In this document: positions 52,860 to 60,201 of the stretch, in pieces
Layout: each line of letters begins with the position of its first letter
How positions within the stretch are numbered: position 1 is the stretch's first letter
Assembly (NCBI RefSeq): GCF_000576555.1
Contig: NZ_CP007145.1
Span: forward strand, 2,976,001-3,040,000
Origin: Hymenobacter swuensis DY53
Lineage (GTDB): Bacteria > Bacteroidota > Bacteroidia > Cytophagales > Hymenobacteraceae
Reading direction: 5' to 3'
Length of the DNA: 64,000 nt
Translations under genes and position numbers: made by a program
The notes under the pieces: generated by a model
Database searches by the model: none
What the model was told of the DNA's origin: nothing
The model's input: only the letters and a program-made list of their open reading frames with translations

Positions 52860-54392
52860 TTAGTAGCCTGGGTTCTGGCGAATGTTGGGGTCAATGTCAA
52901 TATCGCGCTGCGGAATGGGCAACAGCTTGGATACGCCCAGCCGGAAGTTGGTAAAGTCCGAGTCGCGGGTTCTGAGCTCGTTTATGCCGGCTTGGTCGTC
53001 CATCAGGCCCCAGCGCAGAATATCAAACCAGCGCGTTCCTTCCCCCGACAGCTCCCGGGCGCGCTCCATCCGAATCATCTGGCGCAGCTGTGCCTGCGAG
53101 TATGTGCCCGTCAGCGGGGCCAGATTCACGGAAGTGCGGGTACGCACCTGGTTGATGAACGGCACAGCGGCACTCACCTGGTTTTGCTCCGTGAGGGCTT
53201 CGGCCTGCATCAGCAGCACATCGGCGTAGCGGATTACGCGGTGGTTGATACCGGAGGTGAAGTTTTCATCGGTGCGGGTACGGTCGTTGAGGTACTTGCG
53301 CCAGTACTGCTGCGAGGCGTTCCAGCCCCATTGCCCGAAGGTTTTGCCGTAGAACCGGTCCGGATTGCCCGAGTGGATGATGCTGATGTCGCGGCGGGGG
53401 TCAATCTGGTGGCGCGTGGTGCTGCCGGGGGCGAAGCTGACCGTGGAGTCGGTGTAGGCATCCAGCAGCCAGCGGCGGGGCTGCACATCGGCAAAGGTGG
53501 CGCCGGGAGGGCCGAAGAAGTTGGGCCGGTCGTGGCTTTCCGAAGCCGAGGCGTTGTCCTGACCCTGCCCTACTTCCAGCACCGAGCCGGTAAACTGCAC
53601 TTCGAATACCGACTCTCGGTTATTCTCATTAGCATCCGTAAAGTTATCCAGGTAGTTAGGCACTAGGCTGTACTGGCCGGAGCTGATAATCTGGGTGAAC
53701 AGCGCCGAGGCGTCGGCCCATTTGCGCTGCTGCATGTACACCTTCGCCAGCAATGCCTGCGCCGAGCCTTTGGTAGCGCGACCTTTCTCCGCATCGGGGT
53801 ACGACAGTGGCAGGTCGGCAATGGCCGCCTGCAGGTCGGCAATCATCTGGGCTTCCACCTGCGCGGGGGTCGCCTGGCCCACCCGGGTGGTTACCACGGG
53901 CTCTTCTATAATCAGCGGAATATTGCCGAAGAAGTACACCAGATCAAAATACGACAAGGCCCGCACGAACTTGGCTTCAGCAATCAGACGGCGTTTCAGC
54001 GTTTCGTCCATCTGAATTGCCGGCACCCGGGTCGTTACCTGATTGGTGCGGAAGATGGTACGGTAGTAGTCGTTCCAGGCGAAGGACGAGATGAAGAAGT
54101 TGTTGTCCGGCGTTACGAAGCGCGTGAAGTTGGCCAGCTCCACAAACGGGCTCTGGCTGTACGACTCATCGGAGCGGTGAGCCATAAAGTGCCAGCTGCG
54201 GTAGTAGCAGGCAAATTGCTGCAGCCCCGAGTAGCAGGCGTACACCGACTTCACGGCGTCGTCCTCCGTTTTCCAGAACTGGGCCGTGGAGGGCGCATTC
54301 GGGTTGGTTTTGTCCAGCAGGTCTTTGTCGCAGCTGGTGGCTACCAGCAGGCCGCCGGCCATTAGCAGGGCAGTGAGTTTAGAAAGTTTCAT
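52860..54392 (-). CDS. SusD-like starch/glycan-binding lipoprotein
   Basis: This surface glycan-binding partner of the SusC transporter has 510 residues with a lipoprotein signal (LLMAGGLLVATSC, acylated Cys near 21). The SusD/RagB fold is shown by the N-terminal TPR-like region (FWKTEDDAVKSVYACYSGL), AEAKFVRALSYFDLVYFFGNIPL (residues about 134-156, split from the flanking text), KAQALLAKVYMQ-type helix (here AQALLAKVYMQQRKW) and the C-terminal RVIRYADVLLMQAEALTE and ERARELSGEGTRWFDILRWG. The ATG at 54392 precedes the signal; it follows susC by 43 bp. Ligand inferred: arabinan oligosaccharides. Confidence 0.95.
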   Translation of the reverse strand: MKLSKLTALLMAGGLLVATSCDKDLLDKTNPNAPSTAQFWKTEDDAVKSVYACYSGLQQFACYYRSWHFMAHRSDESYSQSPFVELANFTRFVTPDNNFFISSFAWNDYYRTIFRTNQVTTRVPAIQMDETLKRRLIAEAKFVRALSYFDLVYFFGNIPLIIEEPVVTTRVGQATPAQVEAQMIADLQAAIADLPLSYPDAEKGRATKGSAQALLAKVYMQQRKWADASALFTQIISSGQYSLVPNYLDNFTDANENNRESVFEVQFTGSVLEVGQGQDNASASESHDRPNFFGPPGATFADVQPRRWLLDAYTDSTVSFAPGSTTRHQIDPRRDISIIHSGNPDRFYGKTFGQWGWNASQQYWRKYLNDRTRTDENFTSGINHRVIRYADVLLMQAEALTEQNQVSAAVPFINQVRTRTSVNLAPLTGTYSQAQLRQMIRMERARELSGEGTRWFDILRWGLMDDQAGINELRTRDSDFTNFRLGVSKLLPIPQRDIDIDPNIRQNPGY

Positions 54393-54435
54393 GGGAATTC
54401 GAGGATGAGAGTGGGCAGGCAAAACCAGGCAGCCG

Positions 54436-57400
54436 TTAGAAATTCACTTGCAGGCCAGCCGTCAGGCTGCGCACGTTCGGGTAGGCGCTGTTATCCACGC
54501 CCCGGCTGTAAAAGCCCGTACCGGTAATTTCCGGATCGAAGCCGCTGTACTTGGTGAAGGTCACCAGATTGCGAGCCGTCAGGTATACGCGCACACTGCC
54601 CAGGCTCGGCACTTTGCTAATCACTCCCTGCGAGAAAGTGTAGCCCAGCTGGATGTTCTTGAGGCGCAGATAGTCGCCGTCTTCCAGCCAGCGCGTGGAG
54701 TTGAAGCGGGCATTGGAAGCCGCTGCCGTGGCCAGGTCGCCCAGGCCGCCACCCTGCAGCAGGCGCGGCGTGGTGGTTGAGGGATTATCAACCGACCACG
54801 GGGTTACGTCGGCGTTGTAATTGTTGGGGCCGTTGTAGCTCTCCAGGGCCACGCGAGCCGTGTTATACACCTTGTTGCCGGTAGCCGCCTGCCAGAACAC
54901 CGACAGGTCGAAGCCTTTGTAGGCCGCATTCAGGTTCAGGCCCAGCTGCAGGTCCGGGATGGCGCTGCCCACGTATACCCGGTCTTTGTTGTCGATTACC
55001 CCGTCGCCGTTGGAGTCCTTATAGCGCACGTCGCCGGCCGTAGCATAGGGCTGAATGATGGTACCTGCTGCGTTTTTGTAGTTGTTTACTTCTTCCTTCG
55101 ACTGGAAAATGCCGTCGAACGGAATCAGGTAGAACTCGCCCAGGCCCGTACCCAGCTCGGAGCGCGTGACGCCTTCCCCGCCCTCAAACGCCTGCCCCTT
55201 CACTGGCACTCGCGTTATCTTATTCTTGATGGTAGTCAGCGTGAAATCAGCCCCGTAGGTAAAGTCGCTTTTGGTGTCGTGGTAGCCCAGGGCCAGTTCC
55301 AGACCCCGGTTTTCCACCGTTCCTGCGTTCTGGTACAGCACATCGCCGAAGTGGCCCAGATAAGTAGGTACCTGCACCGGCGCCAGTACCTTCCGGGTTT
55401 CCGAAATGTAGTAGTCCACCGATAAAGACAATCGATTGTTTAACACGGCCAGATCAAGGCCGGCGTCTTTGGTGTAGCGTTCTTCCCATTGCAGATCAGG
55501 GCTGCTTAGGGCCAGCTGCGTCGAGCCGTTTACAATACGCTGGTCGGTGCCAATCACATAGTTCACGTTCTGGCCGATGATAGGCGTGGTCAGGTAGTTG
55601 CCGCCGTAGCTACCGGCCAGGGCGTCGTTGCCGTTGCCGCCGTAGCTTACCCGTAGCTTCAGGTTATTGATCTGCGGCACGTTCTCCTTCAGAAAATTCT
55701 CCTCACTCACACGCCAGCCCAGCGAAGCCGCGCCAAAGTTGCCCCAGCGGTTTTGCGGCGCGAAGCGCGAGGACCCATCCCGCCGGAAACTGGCCGACAG
55801 CAGGTAGCGGTTCTTGAAGTCGTAGGTGGCCTGAGAGAAGAAAGACTGCTTGGAGTTCTCCGTCGAAGTGCCCTGAATCACACCTTTCGTAGGGCCGGCA
55901 CTCAGCTCGAAGTAGTACTGGGGCGAGTTGGTGAAGCCTTGGGTACCGGCCTGAATGTTGTGCTGCTTGTAGCGCTGCTCGGCATAGCCGCCCAGCACAT
56001 TCACATGATGGTCCCCAAACGTCTTGTTGAAGTTCAGGGTGTTTTCAGCCAGCATGAACAGGTCCCAGCCCAGAAACTCATTGAGCGACGACGTGTTGAT
56101 GCGCGTATTCTGCCGCAGAATCCCCAGTTTCTGGGCATCCGCGTTGCTGTACGTATGGCCATCGAGGGCCAGGTTGACGCGGTAGGTTAGGAAATCGAAG
56201 ATGGACACGTCGGCGCTTACGTTGCCGGCCAAGCGGTTATCGGCCTGGGTACGGCGCAGCAGTTGCTGGGCCCCAATGGGGTTAGTAGCAAACGTATTGA
56301 GCGTGGGCGAGCCGGTACCGTAGCCGCCCTCATTGGCCGCGTCGTACACCGGAATACCGGGCAGCATCGTCAGCACATCAATGAAGGAGCCGCCGTTGAG
56401 CAACGTTACATCCAGGTGGGTGAACTGGGCGTTCTGCTGAAACTTCACCCGGCCGCGCGTCAGTCCCGAGTTGAGGCGCAGACTGTAGCGCTTAAAGTCC
56501 GGGCCCTTGGCAATACCTTCCTGGTGGAAATACTCACCCGAAATCAGGAAGTTGCTGGCGCTTTTGTCGCCGGTGCTCCCTCCCGAAAACGACAGGTTAT
56601 AATCTTCCAGCGTGCCCGTTTGGAAAAACTCCTTCTGCCAATCCGTATCAATGTTGGGGTTGAAGGCTCCACCGGGGCCTTTCACCGCTCCGGCCAGACT
56701 ATTCTGCCCGTTGTTGAGCGGGTCCAGTCCGGCGTTCTGGTAGGCTACCACGGCGCGGTCGGCCCATTCGCTGGCGTTGGTCAGGTTATACCGCTTGTAT
56801 AGCTGATCCACGCCCCGGTAGCCATTAAAGCTGATGGTTGGCTTGCCGGCCTGGCCTTTTTTGGTAGTGATGAGCACCACCCCATTCGCGCCGCTGGAAC
56901 CGTAAATAGCCGTGGAAGAAGCGTCTTTCAGCACCGTCAGGCTTTCGATATCATTCGGGTTCAGGTCACGGATGTTGAACGTCCAGAGTCCGTCAATCAC
57001 ATACAGCGGCGAACTGCCGGCCGCGCCCAGCGTACCGATACCCCGGATGTTTACCACGGGCGCATCGCCGGGGCCACCGGAGCCCTGCACCTGCACACCC
57101 GGCAGCCGGCCCTGCAGGGCCTGCGTGGTCGTGGCAACCGGCGCTTTCACGGCCTCCTTCACATCCAGACTGCTTACCGAACTGGTCACGTTCTGGCGGT
57201 CCTGCGTCAGGTAACCCACCACTACTACCTCCGACAGGGCCCGGTTATCTGGTACCAGAGAGACACTCAGGGAAGTGCGCCCATTTACAGCCACTTCTTG
57301 GGTAGTATAGCCGATAAACGAGAACAGCAGCGTAGCATTTTCAGGCACGGTGAGAGTATAACGCCCTTCCACATCGGTTTGGGTGCCCGTGGTGGTGCCT

Positions 57401-57606
57401 TTTACCAGCACGTTCACGCCGGGAATACCCTCACCTTTTTCATTCAGCACCTGGCCTGAAACGCTCAGATCGGGCCGGGCCATTTCCATGGATGCTTTTG
57501 CGGGCAGAGAGGCCACTCCGGCCCCGGCTAGCGCTGAGGGAAGCGGCAACGAGCAAAGCAGAACCGGAATGGTCATCCGGCGCATTTTGGGTACAGGCTT
57601 TTTCAT
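54436..57606 (-). CDS. SusC-like TonB-dependent glycan transporter
   Basis: This outer-membrane import channel has 1056 residues. A signal peptide (to about residue 39) is followed by a carboxypeptidase-regulatory-like domain (VSGQVLNEKGEGIPGVNVLV), the SusC-specific plug with LSEVVVVGYLTQDRQNVTSS, IRGIGTLGAAGSSPLYVIDG and the tail ASSTAIYGSSGANGVVLITT, then the 22-strand barrel. No STN domain is present, so it is not FecR-coupled; control is by LacI, with two operator copies just upstream. It begins the operon susC-susD-GH43-GH43. The substrate is inferred to be arabinan from the linked enzymes. Confidence 0.96.
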   Translation of the reverse strand: MKKPVPKMRRMTIPVLLCSLPLPSALAGAGVASLPAKASMEMARPDLSVSGQVLNEKGEGIPGVNVLVKGTTTGTQTDVEGRYTLTVPENATLLFSFIGYTTQEVAVNGRTSLSVSLVPDNRALSEVVVVGYLTQDRQNVTSSVSSLDVKEAVKAPVATTTQALQGRLPGVQVQGSGGPGDAPVVNIRGIGTLGAAGSSPLYVIDGLWTFNIRDLNPNDIESLTVLKDASSTAIYGSSGANGVVLITTKKGQAGKPTISFNGYRGVDQLYKRYNLTNASEWADRAVVAYQNAGLDPLNNGQNSLAGAVKGPGGAFNPNIDTDWQKEFFQTGTLEDYNLSFSGGSTGDKSASNFLISGEYFHQEGIAKGPDFKRYSLRLNSGLTRGRVKFQQNAQFTHLDVTLLNGGSFIDVLTMLPGIPVYDAANEGGYGTGSPTLNTFATNPIGAQQLLRRTQADNRLAGNVSADVSIFDFLTYRVNLALDGHTYSNADAQKLGILRQNTRINTSSLNEFLGWDLFMLAENTLNFNKTFGDHHVNVLGGYAEQRYKQHNIQAGTQGFTNSPQYYFELSAGPTKGVIQGTSTENSKQSFFSQATYDFKNRYLLSASFRRDGSSRFAPQNRWGNFGAASLGWRVSEENFLKENVPQINNLKLRVSYGGNGNDALAGSYGGNYLTTPIIGQNVNYVIGTDQRIVNGSTQLALSSPDLQWEERYTKDAGLDLAVLNNRLSLSVDYYISETRKVLAPVQVPTYLGHFGDVLYQNAGTVENRGLELALGYHDTKSDFTYGADFTLTTIKNKITRVPVKGQAFEGGEGVTRSELGTGLGEFYLIPFDGIFQSKEEVNNYKNAAGTIIQPYATAGDVRYKDSNGDGVIDNKDRVYVGSAIPDLQLGLNLNAAYKGFDLSVFWQAATGNKVYNTARVALESYNGPNNYNADVTPWSVDNPSTTTPRLLQGGGLGDLATAAASNARFNSTRWLEDGDYLRLKNIQLGYTFSQGVISKVPSLGSVRVYLTARNLVTFTKYSGFDPEITGTGFYSRGVDNSAYPNVRSLTAGLQVNF

Positions 57607-57640
57607 GAGAAAAGGGGTGTGGGAATTACAGGAAAAATGA

Positions 57641-57656
57641 GCACAAACGATTGTGT
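57641..57656. promoter_or_regulatory. LacI operator F (susC, proximal)
   Basis: GCACAAACGATTGTGT differs from the perfect palindrome only at its first base. It lies 34 bp upstream of the susC ATG. Confidence 0.8.
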
Positions 57657-57666
57657 TGAATGGGGT

Positions 57667-57682
57667 TCACAAACGATTGTGT
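57667..57682. promoter_or_regulatory. LacI operator G (susC, distal)
   Basis: TCACAAACGATTGTGT, again one base from the perfect palindrome. Its centre is 26 bp from that of the proximal copy, about two and a half helical turns. Confidence 0.8.
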
Positions 57683-58257
57683 AAAGGACCAAAAAAAAGA
57701 GGTTGCTGATTTATGCGTTTCAGAGTCCGAGGCAGCTTCTACCCAATGGGTACCGGGAGCTGAGACGTGCGGGAAACGGCTGGTAAGGTTGCTAAAATTA
57801 AGATTAATAACAAATCGATAACGTTTCAGATAGCCGGCTACACCTGGCTACACAAGGCTCGCACGTCAGCAGAAAACACGAACATACACCCTAAAACATA
57901 CCACTACGCACCAAAACAGGGATTTTCAGCATAGCATGAGCGCATTCAACTAGCTAAATAATTTTCATTAGTGAGTAATCAATCTCCTTTCTAAAATACC
58001 CTCTTTCCCGCTCTGTCTATATGCTCCCTGCATCCTGAGCAAGCGGAGTAAGCAGTCGGCCCTAGCCGCTCAACCAGCTGGCTGACGGTACGGTAGTGCT
58101 GCCCAAATCCGTATCCTCCCAACCTGTCACCAACCCAGCCGGCCCCGGTCCAGGGGTTTGACGTAAATTGCCACGCGCAGCGCTTCTCAGGCTGCTGCGG
58201 CCAACAGAACTTTTTCTACCATTCTTTCCGGTACTCCGGACTAACTGCTACTACCTG

Positions 58258-58593
58258 ATGTTTGATATAATGGGCATGATGGGCAAAATGAAGGATCTTC
58301 AGGAGAAGATGAAACAAGCCCAGGACCAGTTGCAGCACCTTACCGTCACAGCCGAATCGGGCGGGGGCTTGGTACGGGCCACGGCCAACGGGCAGCGCCG
58401 GTTGTTGAGGCTGGAAATTGATGAAACGCTGCTTCAGCCCCAGGACCGGGACATGCTGGCCGACTTGGTGGTGGCTGCTGTGAACAAAGTAATGGAAGAA
58501 GCCGGCGACAAAGCCAAGGAGGAAATCAAAAACAAAACGGCGGGCCTCATCCCCAACATTCCCGGCCTCGACCTCGGTGGCTTTGGTCTCTGA
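58258..58593 (+). CDS. ybaB: YbaB/EbfC nucleoid-associated protein
   Basis: This small DNA-binding protein has 111 residues, the normal size. The N-terminus MFDIMGMMGKMKDLQEKMKQ (residues 1-20) forms the typical coiled helix; LTVTAESGGGLVRATANGQ is the central beta-hairpin; and the C-terminal helix reads DLVVAAVNKVMEEAGDKA. It binds DNA as a tweezers-like dimer in characterised homologues. The ATG at 58258 is preferred to an upstream in-frame start because homologues begin here. recR and dnaX, the usual neighbours in many bacteria, are absent; a glycosyltransferase gene overlaps the 3' end by 17 bp. Confidence 0.92.
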   Translation: MFDIMGMMGKMKDLQEKMKQAQDQLQHLTVTAESGGGLVRATANGQRRLLRLEIDETLLQPQDRDMLADLVVAAVNKVMEEAGDKAKEEIKNKTAGLIPNIPGLDLGGFGL

Positions 58594-59734
58594 GGCAACT
58601 ACTCCCGGAAGCTGCGCTGATGTAGCCGTTGTCATTCTCAATTGGAATGGGAGCAGCTTTCTGCGGCAGTTTTTGCCCGGCGTACTGGCTCACTCCGACG
58701 GAGCCACCATTTTCGTGGCCGACAACGCCTCCACCGACGACTCGGTAGCCATGCTGGTCCGGGAGTTTCCGGCGGTACGGATACTAGAGCGGGCTCACAA
58801 CCTGGGATTCTGCCGAGGCTATAATGCGGCCTTCGATGATGTGCGCTGGGAAGGGCCGGGACTCGCGCATCCGAAACGGGCCAGAACGCAGTCTGAACGA
58901 GGCAAAGATTGGACCGATACGTTCGGGTTCCGCTACTATGTGCTGCTCAACTCCGATGTGGAAGTAACGCCCGGCTGGCTGCGGCCTCAACGTGAACTGC
59001 TGGAATGTGAGCCGCTGGCGGCAGCCTGTCAGCCCAAAATCCGGCAGTACAGTGCCGTGGCCACCGAACGGCAGCAGTTTGAGTATGCCGGGGCTGGCGG
59101 CGGCTACCTCGACCAGCTGGGCTACCCCTTCTGCCGCGGCCGCCTCTTCGATACCCTGGAAACGGACCTGGGCCAATACGATGACCCACGCCCGGTGGCC
59201 TGGGCTACCGGTGCGTGCCTGCTGGTGCGGGCTGAGGCCTGGCATGCCTTAGGGGGACTGGAAACGGCGTTTTTTGCGCACATGGAGGAAATTGACCTGT
59301 GCTGGCGGCTGCAGAACGCGGACTGGCAGGTATGGTACCACGGCGGCTGCACCGTGTTTCACGTGGGGGGCGGCACGCTGCACAAATCCAACCCACGCAA
59401 AACCTACCTCAACTTCCGTAACGGCCTGGCGCTGGTTTACAAGAACACGCATCCGGTTGAGCTGCCGGGCGTGCTGGTGCTTAGACTGGGGCTGGATTGG
59501 GTAGCAGCCCTTCGTCTGCTGCTTCAGGGCAATTTCGCCGACTTCCGAGCCATTCTGCGGGCACACTTGCATTTCCTGCGGAAGCTGGGGTACTGGCGGC
59601 AGCGGCGGCAGCAACAGCCCCGCAAGCTGCGCAGCTGGGAGCGGGCCGGCGTATATCAGGGCAGTCTGGTGTGGGCGTATTTCGGGCAGGGCAAACGAAA
59701 GTTTTCTGAGTTGCCGACCAACAAACTGATCTGA
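58577..59734 (+). CDS. GT2-family glycosyltransferase
   Basis: This cytosolic or membrane-associated 385-residue enzyme probably adds a sugar to a cell-envelope glycan. The GT-A fold opens with VAVVILNWNGSSFLRQFLPG (about 16-35), followed by VADNASTDDSV and RAHNLGFCRGYNAAF. The metal-binding region is LLNSDVEVTPGWL, and the acceptor side shows HMEEIDLCWRLQ, with the ED-type catalytic acid. A linker of about 25 residues (RTQSERGKDW region) between the Rossmann half and the NSD motif is longer than usual. Only GTG (58577) or TTG starts are possible; the former overlaps ybaB by 17 bp. Confidence 0.87.
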   Translation: MALVSEATTPGSCADVAVVILNWNGSSFLRQFLPGVLAHSDGATIFVADNASTDDSVAMLVREFPAVRILERAHNLGFCRGYNAAFDDVRWEGPGLAHPKRARTQSERGKDWTDTFGFRYYVLLNSDVEVTPGWLRPQRELLECEPLAAACQPKIRQYSAVATERQQFEYAGAGGGYLDQLGYPFCRGRLFDTLETDLGQYDDPRPVAWATGACLLVRAEAWHALGGLETAFFAHMEEIDLCWRLQNADWQVWYHGGCTVFHVGGGTLHKSNPRKTYLNFRNGLALVYKNTHPVELPGVLVLRLGLDWVAALRLLLQGNFADFRAILRAHLHFLRKLGYWRQRRQQQPRKLRSWERAGVYQGSLVWAYFGQGKRKFSELPTNKLI

Positions 59735-59743
59735 ATTTTCATA

Positions 59744-59785
59744 CATAAAAACAGCCTATTCCGGTCGGAACAGGCTGTTTTTATG
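59744..59785. terminator. Bidirectional terminator between GT2 and pspC genes
   Basis: A 19-bp stem (59744-59762 with 59767-59785, one mismatch) has A/T-rich ends on both sides (CATAAAAACAG and CTGTTTTTATG) and a 4-base loop, placed between convergent genes. Confidence 0.9.
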
Positions 59786-59818
59786 TAATTGCAAACATTT
59801 AGCGAATACCCCAGCGGA

Positions 59819-60037
59819 CTACAAATCCCACACGGTGCGGCGTTGCTGCCGCAACGCCCGCCGCACATTCATCCAGAATGCCAAGGCAAAGTAGAGTACA
59901 ATTGGCGAGCCAAAGGTGAAAAAGGAAGCGTACATAAAGGACAGTCGTACGCTGCCCGAAGAGAAGCCTACCCGCTTGCCAATAGCGTCGCAGACGCCAA
60001 AGCTTTGTTTTTCGATGAAGTCGGTTAGTCGTTTCAT
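59819..60037 (-). CDS. PspC-domain membrane protein
   Basis: This is a 72-residue inner-membrane protein. The PspC domain is visible as FGVCDAIGKRVGFSSGSVRLSFMYASF (in parts: residues 13-23, then VGFSSGSVRLSF) followed by one membrane segment (TFGSPIVLYFALAFWM) and a basic cytosolic tail. PspC proteins sense envelope stress in enterobacteria; stand-alone short forms are common in Bacteroidota with unknown partners. The ATG at 60035-60037 is clear. Confidence 0.88.
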   Translation of the reverse strand: MKRLTDFIEKQSFGVCDAIGKRVGFSSGSVRLSFMYASFFTFGSPIVLYFALAFWMNVRRALRQQRRTVWDL

Positions 60038-60201
60038 ACCATCTGAGTATTCAGCTGCCGGGAGTGGCTAACCTGATCCAAAATACGATAATTAGTGGCT
60101 ACTGTCAAGCACTTACGTGCTGAAGCCGCTACAAGATACGTCGGTTGAGAAGGTTTTTCCGTTTGATGTCTGAATTTAGCGGTTTCCCCTGCCCTTTGCC
60201 T

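Larger units (their letters stand above)
57607..58257. other. susC/ybaB intergenic region
   Basis: This 651-bp, relatively AT-rich interval lies between divergent genes. The susC-proximal 80 bp contain two LacI operators. The remaining stretch (about 57690-58250) has no plausible gene, hairpin pair or RNA that I recognise; a decayed CATCCTGAGC fragment occurs near 58031. It probably holds the susC and ybaB promoters. Confidence 0.6.

Noticed and set aside
58025..58060. Another copy of the CATCCTGAGC hairpin
   Set aside because: Only one half-like fragment is present and no complementary arm was found.
57690..58250. RNA gene or small gene in the susC/ybaB gap
   Set aside because: No tRNA, terminator-like stem or convincing small frame was seen.
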